Part shown: in pieces, positions 1 to 8,290 of the stretch
Layout: each line of letters opens with the position of its first letter
How positions within the stretch are numbered: the stretch's first letter is position 1
Made by a program: the position numbers and the translations under genes
DNA from: Alphaproteobacteria bacterium
Lineage (GTDB): Bacteria > Pseudomonadota > Alphaproteobacteria > Puniceispirillales > Puniceispirillaceae
DNA length: 64,000 nt
Assembly: GCA_022425485.1 (NCBI GenBank)
Contig: JAKMFL010000057.1
Location: 42,262 to 106,261 of the forward strand
Direction: 5' to 3'
Notes under the pieces: generated by a model
The model's database searches: none
Told to the model about the DNA's origin: nothing
Seen by the model: the letters and a program-made list of their open reading frames with translations, nothing else

Positions 1-1
1 C

Positions 2-943
2 TCTGCAACCCTTGCCACGGCAACCAACGCAGTAGATATTGCCGAGACAGTCCGTTCCACACCAGATCTTGATTTGTTGGTCATAGATTCTATCCAAACC
101 ATGTATGTCCCGAACCTTGAAAGTGCGCCCGGCACTGTCTCGCAAGTGCGGGCAGCGGCGCATGAGCTTATCCGCGCTGCAAAAACCAGTGATGCTGCAA
201 TTGTATTTGTTGGGCATGTCACCAAAGATGGCGCCATTGCGGGGCCTCGTGTGCTAGAGCATATGGTGGATTGCGTCTTGTATTTTGAAGGCGATAGGTC
301 ACATCATTTCCGCATTTTGCGCGGTGTTAAAAACCGTTTTGGCGCAACAGATGAAATTGGCGTCTTTGAGATGTCTGAACAGGGCCTGCAACAAGTGCCC
401 AACCCCTCTGAGTTATTTTTGGGTGAGCGCCAACAAAATGTAGCTGGAACCGCTGTTTTTGCGGGGTTGGAGGGAACGCGCCCCTTGCTGGTGGAGATAG
501 AAGCCCTTGTTGCCCCGTCTTCGCTGGCTAGCCCGCGCCGCAATGTTGTGGGCTGGGATTCTGGCCGATTAGCGATGCTGACTGCAGTTCTGGAAGCCCG
601 CTGCGGCGTACCGCTTTCAGGTAGAGACATCTTTTTAAATGTTGCAGGTGGCCTGCGTATTGCAGAGCCCGCTGCCGATTTAGCGGTTGCAGCTGCACTG
701 GTATCGTCTGTGAGTGCCAAGCCATTGCCTGCCCGCGCAGTCTTTTTCGGAGAGGTAGCTTTATCGGCTGAATTACGCCAAGTACCACAAGCTGAAACAC
801 GGCTGAAAGAAGCTGCGAAGCTAGGTTTCGAGCAAGGCTTTATGCCAAAATTTAGCAAAAAAGTTAGGCCACCATCTGGAATTTCCACCACCCAGCCAGA
901 TAATCTGTCTGATTTTATAGAATTGTTATCGGGGCGCTTTTAA
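2..943 (+). CDS. radA: DNA repair protein RadA/Sms (5' end outside window)
   Basis: RadA is a RecA-like ATPase that promotes branch migration and processing of recombination intermediates. The open frame runs in from the left edge, so the zinc finger and Walker A region are missing. What remains shows the Walker B segment (LLVIDSIQ, about visible residues 24-31), the RadA-specific KNRFG motif (about 110-114) and the C-terminal Lon-protease-like domain with the GRDIFLNVAGGLRI segment. About 313 of the roughly 450 residues usual for the family are visible. The ATG-less start near base 74 is not a real start because the homologous frame continues upstream. cvpA and purF follow on the same strand, a common alphaproteobacterial order. 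Identity is clear. Confidence 0.96.
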   Translation, partial: SATLATATNAVDIAETVRSTPDLDLLVIDSIQTMYVPNLESAPGTVSQVRAAAHELIRAAKTSDAAIVFVGHVTKDGAIAGPRVLEHMVDCVLYFEGDRSHHFRILRGVKNRFGATDEIGVFEMSEQGLQQVPNPSELFLGERQQNVAGTAVFAGLEGTRPLLVEIEALVAPSSLASPRRNVVGWDSGRLAMLTAVLEARCGVPLSGRDIFLNVAGGLRIAEPAADLAVAAALVSSVSAKPLPARAVFFGEVALSAELRQVPQAETRLKEAAKLGFEQGFMPKFSKKVRPPSGISTTQPDNLSDFIELLSGRF

Positions 944-1043
944 TGGGAAATAAAGTGCTGCATTTTTGGTTCTATCAATCCTATTCTAGAGCAGGGTTAG
1001 GCTTTGAAATATGCGATAGCCGAACAGCAGGAGGGGCTAGATA

Positions 1044-1682
1044 ATGCCTGCATTTGATTTTAGCAGCCTAACTTATTTTGACTATATTGTGCTGTTTACC
1101 ATTGGCGTATCGGCAATATTTTCAATGCTGCGCGGGATGACACGCGAATTTTTAGGGCTAGCAGGATGGCTTGTAGCTGTCTTTGTTGCGGTAACCACTG
1201 CACCGACCATAAGCACTTGGCTTTCCAGCTTTATCAAAGTGGAAGGACTAACTGAAATCCTAGCGTGGGCACTGCCCTTTGCTGGCAGTATTATCATCTG
1301 GTTTATTCTAGCATCGCTGATATCGCCAGGCCTGAAACGTGCAGGGCTAGGCGCATTAGATACATGGTTTGGGATTTTGTTTGGGGTGTTGCGCGGCGTG
1401 CTATTTTCCATGATTCTCTATAGCGGTTGTGTCATTTATGCTGGCAAGGAAAGCGATTTAGAAGAGGGCATTTTAAACAGCGAAAGCGGGCCTTATATAA
1501 GCAGCCTTATCGTATCTGTTCAGAAGAGCACGCTGCTGCCTTCTATCGTCAGCGACAGTCTTGGCGCTATCCGCCTTGATATGGACAGACCAGATTTGGG
1601 CAATGAGATCGGGGATGCGGTAGTTGAAGGTGCTGAAGACACAGCCGATAGGTTTGAGCTGCTTCCAGATGAGAAAAATTGA
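1044..1682 (+). CDS. cvpA: CvpA family inner-membrane protein
   Basis: This 212-residue protein resembles CvpA (colicin V production), an integral membrane protein whose biochemical role is unsettled. The N-terminal two thirds carry about four hydrophobic segments (around residues 10-30, 35-55, 70-95 and 105-130) and a family-like stretch with RGMTREFLGLAGW near residues 30-42. The C-terminal 70 residues are polar and acidic, probably cytoplasmic. An AGGAGG-type ribosome binding site lies about ten bases before the ATG. Its position just before purF is the classical cvpA-purF arrangement, so cotranscription is likely, although about 125 bases with an inverted repeat separate them. Confidence 0.9.
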   Translation: MPAFDFSSLTYFDYIVLFTIGVSAIFSMLRGMTREFLGLAGWLVAVFVAVTTAPTISTWLSSFIKVEGLTEILAWALPFAGSIIIWFILASLISPGLKRAGLGALDTWFGILFGVLRGVLFSMILYSGCVIYAGKESDLEEGILNSESGPYISSLIVSVQKSTLLPSIVSDSLGAIRLDMDRPDLGNEIGDAVVEGAEDTADRFELLPDEKN

Positions 1683-1744
1683 TCACGCGGCCGCTAAAAA
1701 AGTCGGCGTTTTCACCTCCCGCAAGGCTTCAGGTAATAGACGCA

Positions 1745-1768
1745 GGAAGCCGGGTATGCTAGGCTTCC
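1745..1768. other. Perfect 7-bp inverted repeat in the cvpA-purF gap
   Basis: GGAAGCC at 1745-1751 pairs perfectly with GGCTTCC at 1762-1768 across a ten-base loop. It lies 40 bases before the purF start. No T-run follows on either strand, so it is not a standard terminator; it could be an RNA processing or attenuation hairpin in the purF leader. Seen in sequence; function is inference. Confidence 0.4.
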
Positions 1769-1808
1769 CCTATTCAGAAAATATGTGTTCAGATACCGGT
1801 TTAGTGAG

Positions 1809-3251
1809 ATGATGAAACGACTAGCTGACCTGCCCGAAAATGACGGGCATAACCAAGACAGCTTGCAAGAAGAATGCGCTGTTTTTGGCATTTATGGCAA
1901 TAGCGAAGCACATCTTCTTACTGCCCTTGGATTACATGCCTTGCAGCATCGCGGGCAAGAAGCCACTGGCATGGTGAGCTTTGATGGCGAAAAGTTCAAT
2001 TCATTCAAAGGCATCGGTCATGTTGGTGAGAATTTTAGCGCTGGCTCCAAAACCTTAAACGACTTGAAAGGTCATGTTGCTATTGGCCATAACCGCTATT
2101 CGACCACTGGTTTGAATGAAGTGCGCAATATCCAGCCTTTCCTGACAGAAATGGGTTTTGGTAATTTTGCCATTGCCCATAATGGCAATTTGATTAATGC
2201 CGAACGCTTGCGCACCAGCCTTGTTGAAACGGGTAGCCTGTTCCAATCCACCACCGATACCGAAGTGATCATTCATCTGGTAGCTCGCTCTCATCAGAAT
2301 GACCCTGTAGGCCGGCTAACCGAAGCATTGCAACAGGTATCTGGGGCTTATGCGCTGGTCAGTGTAGTGGATGACCAGCTGATAGGGGTGCGCGATCCAA
2401 ACGGAATACGTCCGCTTATCTTGGGCAAATTGGGTGAGGCCTATATTTTGGCTTCAGAAACCTGTGCACTTGATATTATTGGCGCAGAGTTTATCCGTGA
2501 TATTGAACCTGCCGAGATGGTGGTTATCTCTAAGGACGGCATTAAAAGCCATAAAATTAGTACTGAAAAACCCTCGCGCTTCTGTATTTTTGAATATATT
2601 TATTTTGCCCGTCCTGATTCTTCGCTTGAAGGCCGGTCTGTTTATCAGGCACGCAAGGATATTGGCGGTGAGCTTGCCAAGGAAGCCAATGTAGTAGCTG
2701 ATTTGGTTATACCTGTGCCTGATTCAGGCGTGCCCGCAGCGCTTGGCTATGCCCAGCAATCTGGCATTCCTTTTGAGCTTGGCATTATTCGCAACCATTA
2801 TGTTGGGCGTACCTTTATCCTACCTACCGAAGCTGGACGAACCTCTGGGGTGATGATGAAGCATAACGCCAATTCTGAGATTGTAGCGGGCAAGGATATC
2901 ATCTTGGTTGATGATTCCATCGTCAGAGGCACAACCTCGCGTAAAATTGTTACGATGATGCGCGAAGCTGGCGCAAAGACTGTGCATATGCGCATCGCCA
3001 GCCCACCAACCACGAACCCCTGTTTTTATGGTGTAGATACGCCTGAAAAAGACAAATTAATGGCCGCGAAATTAAGCGTTGCGGAAATGTGTGCCGAAAT
3101 TGGGGCTGACAGTCTTGCATTTATATCCATTGATGGGCTTTATCGCGCGATGGGGGAGAAGGCAAGAAACTCTAGCTTGCCACAATTTTGTGATGCCTGC
3201 TTTACTGGTGAGTATCCGGTTATCGAAACCAGCTATAATAAAATCGCCTAA
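1809..3251 (+). CDS. purF: Amidophosphoribosyltransferase PurF
   Basis: PurF catalyses the first committed step of purine synthesis, glutamine plus PRPP to phosphoribosylamine. The N-terminal Ntn glutaminase domain begins at the Cys of the QEECAVFGIYG segment; about 22 residues precede it and should be removed as a propeptide to expose the nucleophile. The PRPP-binding motif (ILVDDSIVRGTT) is intact. Cysteines in the FCIFEYIYF, NPCFYG and FCDACF segments match the ligands of the 4Fe-4S cluster of Bacillus-type, oxygen-sensitive enzymes. Length (480 residues) is normal. The frame is open from a GTG at 1785; ATG at 1809 or 1812 is preferred because the GTG would add only non-conserved residues, but no start has a strong Shine-Dalgarno. 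Confidence 0.96.
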   Translation: MMKRLADLPENDGHNQDSLQEECAVFGIYGNSEAHLLTALGLHALQHRGQEATGMVSFDGEKFNSFKGIGHVGENFSAGSKTLNDLKGHVAIGHNRYSTTGLNEVRNIQPFLTEMGFGNFAIAHNGNLINAERLRTSLVETGSLFQSTTDTEVIIHLVARSHQNDPVGRLTEALQQVSGAYALVSVVDDQLIGVRDPNGIRPLILGKLGEAYILASETCALDIIGAEFIRDIEPAEMVVISKDGIKSHKISTEKPSRFCIFEYIYFARPDSSLEGRSVYQARKDIGGELAKEANVVADLVIPVPDSGVPAALGYAQQSGIPFELGIIRNHYVGRTFILPTEAGRTSGVMMKHNANSEIVAGKDIILVDDSIVRGTTSRKIVTMMREAGAKTVHMRIASPPTTNPCFYGVDTPEKDKLMAAKLSVAEMCAEIGADSLAFISIDGLYRAMGEKARNSSLPQFCDACFTGEYPVIETSYNKIA

Positions 3252-3296
3252 ATAGAGGCCAATTTTCAATATATATCAAGGACTAACCGTTTAGTG

Positions 3297-4013
3297 ATGT
3301 CACAGGATTTATCGGATAAGGTTGTTTTAATTACAGGGGCAAGCCGCGGCATAGGCCGGGCGGCGGCGCTTGCTTGTGCGCATGCGGGAGCAGAGCTGAT
3401 TATCACGGCGCGCACAGTGGCTGGCCTTGAAGAGCTCGATGATGAGATTAGCCTAGCTGGCGGGCAAGCTACTATTGTTGAGCTTGACCAGAGCGACCAT
3501 GAAGCGATGCCGCGATTAGCGCAAGCGATAAGCAGCCGTTGGGGACGCCTAGATGGGTTTGTGGCTAATGCTGGCCAGCTTGGGCAAATGGCGCCATTGC
3601 CGCATATTGATAGCGAAGTTTTTGAACGTACCATTGATATCAATCTCGTTTCTATCTGGCATCAAATAGCCGCGCTTGATCCCCTTTTACGCCAGTCACA
3701 GTCAGGAAGGGCGGTTCTGGTATCCAGCAGCGTTGCCCATGGCGCAAACGCCTTTTGGGGCGGTTATGCGGTATCTAAAGCTGGGCTGGAGGCGATGGGC
3801 AGAGTGTGGGCAGCTGAAAGTGAGCAAACTAATCTGCGTATTAATATGCTGAATCCGGGTGGCACAAAAACGGCAATGCGCGCAGCAGCTTATCCCGGCG
3901 AAAATCCAGATGCCCTGCCAACGCCTGAAGATATAGCCCCTGCCTTTGTTTGGATGCTAAGTGCCGATTGCACCAGCCAAGGCGAGCTTTACCGCGCGGC
4001 TGATCTTATTTAA
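3297..4013 (+). CDS. SDR family NAD(P)-dependent oxidoreductase
   Basis: Classical short-chain dehydrogenase of 238 residues with a Rossmann nucleotide-binding motif TGASRGIG (residues 13-20), NAG (91-93), catalytic Ser near 144 and YAVSK with Tyr157 and Lys161. The substrate is unknown. A gene of this type commonly follows purF in alphaproteobacteria, which argues for a conserved but undefined housekeeping role and not a recent acquisition. The ATG at 3297 is preferred over the adjacent GTG at 3294. It converges on mnmC with a 35-base gap in which no terminator is evident. Confidence 0.88.
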   Translation: MSQDLSDKVVLITGASRGIGRAAALACAHAGAELIITARTVAGLEELDDEISLAGGQATIVELDQSDHEAMPRLAQAISSRWGRLDGFVANAGQLGQMAPLPHIDSEVFERTIDINLVSIWHQIAALDPLLRQSQSGRAVLVSSSVAHGANAFWGGYAVSKAGLEAMGRVWAAESEQTNLRINMLNPGGTKTAMRAAAYPGENPDALPTPEDIAPAFVWMLSADCTSQGELYRAADLI

Positions 4014-4048
4014 TCAAATCTTGAAAACACTCAAATCTATGCGTATAG

Positions 4049-5857
4049 CTAGAGCTCTTTAAGCCGTTCTGGCAATAGGGCGGCTGCTAGTGGTTGTTCT
4101 AGAAAATCAGCTCTACCCGCTATTCGGCAAGCTAGGCTATGCGCCAAAAATCCAGCAAGCGTAAGGCCGCGAGCACCAAGAGCAGTGAGCATATATTTCG
4201 TCTCACTTATCTCTCCAGCGACAGGCAGTCTATCAGCTACTGCAAGGCGCAGCGCACGCCGCCCTGAATAGCTATCTGGAGACGCAGCAAGGCTTTGTAA
4301 TATTTCTGGCATCAGCGCAAGATTTTGCAGATGACCTTCTTTTGTGATTTCTGCGCCCTCATGAGGGTCAAAGCCAGCACCCGCAATTTGCATCCCTGCC
4401 CCGCAAGGTAGCAAATAGCCAGAATAATTAATGGCCATTTTAAGCTGGGATAGAGCTGTATCCTGCGGCATATAGCTTAGCTGGCCAGAGGTTATCTGAA
4501 ACCGCTTTTTCGGCACAATCCCGTCATTTATCAGCTGGGGGGTTGCAGCCCCCCCACAATAAATAACATGGCTCGCCGTGAAATACTGGCCGTCATGGCA
4601 CTTAATCTGCCACTCTCCCTCTTCGCCGCTTACTTCCCTCACGCCAGCATTAGTATGAACCAGACTGCCAGCTATAAGCGCTGTGCAATAAGCAGGCGGG
4701 GAGACGACACCGCCAGCAGCGTGATATAACCCGCCCATACCAACTTCGATACCAATCTTTTCTGCAACAGCCTTTGGTGTAAGGTAGGTAGCTAAATCTT
4801 CAGGAAAGCCTTGCGCTGATATTTTGGCTTGGCGGGAAGCTTTACGTTCGGAGAAATCTAGGCTGACGACGCCCGGGGATAAGATGAGTTGATGCCGTTC
4901 AGCAAATTTCTGGGCGTCTGCTAGGGCAGAAATAGATAACCGTGCGGCTGGCATATCCCCGACACTTAAAAACGGCACCAGCAAACCCGCAGGATTGCCA
5001 GAAGCGGCAGGGGCTATTTCATTGGCCTGCTCAAGGATAAAATGAGGGATATTTAGCTCTGCCAGCGCATATGCCATCGCTGCACCAGCTATGCCGCCGC
5101 CAATTATGGCCACTTGTTCAACCGAACGCGCTTTTGCGCGGTTAAATCCCTTATCATAAATCCCTTTTAGCATATCCCGCTTGCGCCCAAATCCGGGGGT
5201 TTTTTCAAGATCAAAGCCTGCTTCACTTAGATGGGTGCGCACCTGCCGCGCGACCGTAAAACTTGATAGCCTTGTTCCTTTTTTGGATAGCCGGGCTATT
5301 TCATTGCAGACCGGCTGTGACCAAATCTGTGGATTCTTTGCCGGAGCAAACCCATCCAAAAACCAGAAATCAGCTGCAAAAGATAGGCGAGACAACGCTG
5401 CCTCTGCTTGGCCATAATGCAGTTGCACCCGCACCTGCCCCCCCAACAGGGAAAACCGATGCACGCCATGCCAGCGGCGCGGCCAATTTGCGATTAGATC
5501 ATGTGAAAGGCGCGTTAATTCAGGAAAGGCATTATGCGCAAGACGGGCATCTTTTGCCTCCAACGGTGCAGCTTCAAAGCTGATAAAATCTATCTGACAG
5601 CTGCTACCAGCCTTGGTGATTGCCGCGCACAAAGCCAATAAATTCAGCCCCGTTCCAAATCCGGTTTCAGCAATGATAAGATGAGATGCATGCGCCAATG
5701 CATCCAAAGCCCCGCTACCATCAATAAATACATAGCGGCTTTCAGCAAGCCCATCTTCTGCGGAAAAATACACATCCCCTACATCGATGGCGCGCAAAAT
5801 TCCATCATCAAAAGAGACCGAAGCAGGCGGCAATTGCGGCAGAGGTGGCTGTTCCAT
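4049..5857 (-). CDS. mnmC: Bifunctional tRNA mnm5s2U biosynthesis protein MnmC
   Basis: MnmC completes 5-methylaminomethyl-2-thiouridine at wobble position 34 of several tRNAs. The N-terminal MnmD methyltransferase domain has the SAM-binding GFGTGLN (residues 66-72) and the DGFAPAKNPQIW motif (168-179). A second domain starts with a dinucleotide-binding GGGIAG (253-258) and continues as a DAO-type FAD oxidoreductase that removes the carboxymethyl group. Both domains appear intact, 602 residues in all. The frame is open to 5992, but ATG at 5857 is preferred because it is preceded by a purine-rich AGAGA and begins near the homologous N-terminus. It is divergent from a CFA-type gene. Confidence 0.95.
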   Translation of the reverse strand: MEQPPLPQLPPASVSFDDGILRAIDVGDVYFSAEDGLAESRYVFIDGSGALDALAHASHLIIAETGFGTGLNLLALCAAITKAGSSCQIDFISFEAAPLEAKDARLAHNAFPELTRLSHDLIANWPRRWHGVHRFSLLGGQVRVQLHYGQAEAALSRLSFAADFWFLDGFAPAKNPQIWSQPVCNEIARLSKKGTRLSSFTVARQVRTHLSEAGFDLEKTPGFGRKRDMLKGIYDKGFNRAKARSVEQVAIIGGGIAGAAMAYALAELNIPHFILEQANEIAPAASGNPAGLLVPFLSVGDMPAARLSISALADAQKFAERHQLILSPGVVSLDFSERKASRQAKISAQGFPEDLATYLTPKAVAEKIGIEVGMGGLYHAAGGVVSPPAYCTALIAGSLVHTNAGVREVSGEEGEWQIKCHDGQYFTASHVIYCGGAATPQLINDGIVPKKRFQITSGQLSYMPQDTALSQLKMAINYSGYLLPCGAGMQIAGAGFDPHEGAEITKEGHLQNLALMPEILQSLAASPDSYSGRRALRLAVADRLPVAGEISETKYMLTALGARGLTLAGFLAHSLACRIAGRADFLEQPLAAALLPERLKEL

Positions 5858-5887
5858 AGCGCTTATCTCTAGCAGTAATACAAGAAT

Positions 5888-6027
5888 TTGTCTGCATCTG
5901 AAATTGGGAATAATTCGCATGAGGCGAAAAGTGTTAATGCCCCTATACTTAAGCATAGGGATGGGACAAAACCCCATCATTTTAGGGAACAAAGGACGTG
6001 CCCCTTTTGGAAAGGGGATAATTTTTT
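5888..6027 (+). promoter_or_regulatory. Candidate promoter and structured leader upstream of the CFA-type gene
   Basis: A possible -35 TTGTCT at 5888-5893 and -10 AATAAT at 5909-5914 (15-base spacer, so weak) precede three successive inverted repeats: CCCTAT/ATAGGG around CTTAAG at 5941-5960, ATGGG/CCCAT at 5961-5977 and CCCCTTT/AAAGGGG at 6001-6017. The last is followed by six T residues at 6022-6027, the form of an intrinsic terminator, yet no rightward gene lies upstream. This suggests attenuation of the CFA gene at 6086. Hairpins are seen directly; regulation is inference. Confidence 0.4.
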
Positions 6028-6032
6028 ATTAA
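5919..6032 (+). CDS. Possible 37-codon leader peptide upstream of the CFA-type gene
   Basis: An ATG at 5919 opens a 37-residue basic, glycine-rich frame that starts MRRKVLMPLY and ends GKGIIFY. It covers all three leader hairpins, and its TAA lies just after the T-run. There is no clear Shine-Dalgarno and no recognised homologue. It may be a leader peptide whose translation influences the hairpins, or only a chance open frame; the reverse strand is also open here as an upstream extension of mnmC. Low confidence. Confidence 0.2.
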   Translation: MRRKVLMPLYLSIGMGQNPIILGNKGRAPFGKGIIFY

Positions 6033-6085
6033 GGTTAAGACGGCTTTTAGGTCAGTAAGACTAATAGACTAGGTGAGATAGCGAC

Positions 6086-7369
6086 ATGGTCAAACTAGCC
6101 ATTCTCATTCTTCGGCATATGCTGTCATCAGGACAGCTAAAGATATCGCTCCCCGGCAAGCCAGATATTGTTGTAACGGCACGCAATAGAGGCTGGAGGG
6201 CTGGGAAAGGGCAGCATCCTGATAAAGGGGCCAGTACTGGTGCTGGTATTGGCATTGGCATTAGCTTACCGCGCCCTTCTGCATTATTGGCACTGGTATT
6301 GCGTCCAGACCCGCTAATTGGTGAATATTACATGCGCGGCGAGCTCGTCCTAACAGAAGGCTCCTTCGAAGATTTTATTGCCTTCTTGTTCCAGAATACA
6401 CAAAGCTGGCGCCATAGCGTAATCGGGGCTATTTATTGCCAGTTCTGGGAGATAATCGGCTGGTTTGCCTCTTTAAATCCTATCGGGCGTTCCCGCCGCA
6501 ATGTTGCCCATCATTATGATTTAACCGACCAGCTATTTGATCTGTTTTTAGACGAAAACCGGCAATATTCACGCGCCTATTTTCGCGGAACAGCCGATAC
6601 ATTAGACATCGCACAAAAACAGAAAATAGCCAGATTGGCTGCCAAGCTTCATCTGCAAGCAAATATGCGGGTTTTAGATATTGGCTGCGGTTGGGGCGGG
6701 CTCGCTACCGCCCTGTCCAAATGCGCAAATAATCTCCATATTACGGGTATCACCTTGTCCGAAAATCAATATGCTTTTTTCAAAAAATCAATTGAAGAAA
6801 ACAGCCTAAACAAACTGCTATCGGTAGAGTTGCAGGATTACCGTAAATTGGGTCATCGCCGCTTTGAGCGTATTATTTCAGTGGGTATGCTTGAACATGT
6901 GGGCAAGCAAAATCTAAATAAATTTATGGCTACAATAGACCAGCATCTAGCCGATAATGGGGTGGCTGTTATCCATTCCATTGGCCGCAATGGCCCGCCT
7001 TGCGCGACCAGCCCTTGGCTGATGAAATATATTTTCCCCGGCGGCTATCTGCCTACCTTGAGGCAAATGATGCAGGCGATTGAAAGAACCACTTTAAAAG
7101 TAACCGATATTGAAATAATGCGTTTGCATTATGCCGAAACCCTGAGCCATTGGCGCACACGCTTTGAGGCGCATAAGGACAAGCTACCCGAACATTATGA
7201 TGAAGCCTTTATCCGAATGTGGCAATTTTATCTAATTTGTAGTGAAAATTATTTCAGATATGCGCATGGCATGGTATTCCAGATTCAGCTAGCGAGACGC
7301 CAAGAAGATGTACCGCAAACCAGAGACTATATCGCTAATGAGGAAAGACGAGTTCTGAAGCTGTTATGA
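6086..7369 (+). CDS. Cyclopropane-fatty-acyl-phospholipid synthase family methyltransferase (paralogue 1)
   Basis: This 427-residue protein belongs to the CFA/mycolic-acid synthase family, which transfers a methyl or methylene group from SAM to unsaturated acyl chains of membrane phospholipids. The N-terminal 130 residues form the usual lipid-binding region; HHYDLTDQLF (142-151) leads into the catalytic domain, with SAM motif DIGCGWGG (198-205). Glu270 in GMLEHVG and His297 in VIHSIG match the conserved glutamate and bicarbonate-site histidine of E. coli Cfa. The usual Cys of YSCAYF is Arg here (YSRAYF, 161-166). It overlaps ycgN by four bases (ATGA). A second paralogue lies at 17231. Confidence 0.9.
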   Translation: MVKLAILILRHMLSSGQLKISLPGKPDIVVTARNRGWRAGKGQHPDKGASTGAGIGIGISLPRPSALLALVLRPDPLIGEYYMRGELVLTEGSFEDFIAFLFQNTQSWRHSVIGAIYCQFWEIIGWFASLNPIGRSRRNVAHHYDLTDQLFDLFLDENRQYSRAYFRGTADTLDIAQKQKIARLAAKLHLQANMRVLDIGCGWGGLATALSKCANNLHITGITLSENQYAFFKKSIEENSLNKLLSVELQDYRKLGHRRFERIISVGMLEHVGKQNLNKFMATIDQHLADNGVAVIHSIGRNGPPCATSPWLMKYIFPGGYLPTLRQMMQAIERTTLKVTDIEIMRLHYAETLSHWRTRFEAHKDKLPEHYDEAFIRMWQFYLICSENYFRYAHGMVFQIQLARRQEDVPQTRDYIANEERRVLKLL

Positions 7370-7830
7370 GTATATCTAAATCGAATTCGGTTAAACCTTT
7401 TTATGAAACCAAATCCTTAGATGAGATGAGCAAAGCCGAATGGGAATCTTTATGTGATGGTTGCGGAAAATGCTGTGTTCTAAAGCTAGAAGATATCGAT
7501 ACAGGGGAAGTCTATAACACAGATGTGGGCTGCAAATTACTAGATTGCGCCTCGGCACAATGCCAGAATTATGCAGAACGCAAAACCTATGTGCCAGATT
7601 GTGTGGTATTAACACCAGAAACGCTTGGTCAGATTAGCTGGATGCCAAAAAGCTGCGCATATCGGCGCTTATATGAGGGGCGCGGTTTGGCAGACTGGCA
7701 TCCGCTGATCTCTGGCACGCCAGATAGTGTTGCACAAGCAGGCCATTCAGTGGCGGGGTTAATTTTTCCCGAAGGCAGTGTTGACGATGCAGATATGCCT
7801 GACCATATCGTGAATTGGGATACAGAATAA
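7366..7830 (+). CDS. YcgN family cysteine-cluster protein (UPF0260)
   Basis: A 154-residue soluble protein with the UPF0260/YcgN signature. Cysteines at 30, 33, 36 and 37 (CDGCGKCC) and at 56, 61, 66 and 79 suggest binding of zinc or an iron-sulfur cluster, as in related CxxCxxxC proteins. Biochemical function is not established. The start overlaps the end of the CFA-type gene as ATGA, so translation is probably coupled. The conserved SWMPKSCAYR and HSVAGLIFPEG segments give high confidence in the family assignment. Confidence 0.9.
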   Translation: MSISKSNSVKPFYETKSLDEMSKAEWESLCDGCGKCCVLKLEDIDTGEVYNTDVGCKLLDCASAQCQNYAERKTYVPDCVVLTPETLGQISWMPKSCAYRRLYEGRGLADWHPLISGTPDSVAQAGHSVAGLIFPEGSVDDADMPDHIVNWDTE

Positions 7831-7840
7831 GGCCTTTCAA

Positions 7841-7884
7841 AAAAAGCCTAAAAAATAGGCCGGAAAAAAGGCCTAAAAAATAGG
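7841..7884. repeat. AT-rich two-copy tandem repeat after ycgN
   Basis: Two imperfect copies of an A-rich unit ending CCTAAAAAATAGG occur at 7841-7859 and 7864-7884, just after the ycgN stop. CCTA/TAGG within each copy can also form small hairpins. It is one of several gene-end tandem repeats in the window. Confidence 0.65.
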
Positions 7885-7894
7885 ATAGAGAGAC

Positions 7895-8074
7895 ATGAAT
7901 ACCCGCTGGATTTTAGTGATATTATTGACCGTAATGATGATAGCCCTCATTTGGCGCAATGAGATGTCAGATATGGCAGACCCTAGCTGGACAAAATGTA
8001 AAGAATCACTGCTGGTTCAAACCTTAACAGGAAGCTGCACCCTGCGGTATGAGGGCGAGACAGAGCCTTCATAA
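7895..8074 (+). CDS. Small single-pass membrane or exported protein, 59 residues
   Basis: The frame starts MNTRWILVIL and has one hydrophobic segment at about residues 4-20, followed by a polar tail with cysteines at about 35 and 48 (TKCKESL and TGSCTLRYEG). An AGGATAGAGAG purine-rich site precedes the ATG by a suitable distance. The two cysteines could form a periplasmic disulfide if the N-terminus is a signal anchor. No family was recognised. It fills the gap between ycgN and the DUF2256 gene and is codirectional with both, which together with the good ribosome binding site supports it as real. Confidence 0.55.
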   Translation: MNTRWILVILLTVMMIALIWRNEMSDMADPSWTKCKESLLVQTLTGSCTLRYEGETEPS

Positions 8075-8125
8075 ATATAAGATATCCTCTGGCCCCCCTT
8101 TTCCTTCACATAAAGACAAAAACAG

Positions 8126-8290
8126 ATGGCGCACAAAAAGAACAACCAACGAATGGTGCGTAAGGGCAATCTGGGCGAGAAAATATGCGTTAACTGCCAG
8201 AAACCTTTTGCGTGGCGCAAAAAATGGGAACGTGACTGGGATCAGGTAAAATATTGCTCAGAGCGATGCCGCAGGCAAAAAGCTGACTAG
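8126..8290 (+). CDS. DUF2256 domain-containing small protein
   Basis: A 54-residue basic protein with the DUF2256 pattern: [14 protein letters not shown] followed by [10 protein letters not shown]. The four cysteines at about 21, 24, 44 and 48 form a CxxC...CxxxC set likely to bind zinc. Members are often encoded near photolyase/cryptochrome-like or lipid-oxidation genes; molecular function is unknown. Its last four bases overlap the 3' end of the convergent ligase gene, so the two stops interlock. Family assignment is from the strong motif and typical length. Confidence 0.85.
   Translation: MAHKKNNQRMVRKGNLGEKICVNCQKPFAWRKKWERDWDQVKYCSERCRRQKAD

Noticed and set aside
304..891. 195-residue leftward open frame opposite radA
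   Set aside because: Lies entirely antisense to the conserved RadA coding region with no recognisable protein; a shadow frame.
3266..3643. 125-residue leftward open frame at the start of the SDR gene
   Set aside because: Antisense to the Rossmann fold of the SDR, Ser/Arg/Ala-rich composition typical of a shadow frame.
5941..6027. SAM-II or other known SAM riboswitch in front of the CFA-type gene
   Set aside because: Hairpins are present, but no conserved core of a SAM riboswitch class could be recognised by eye.
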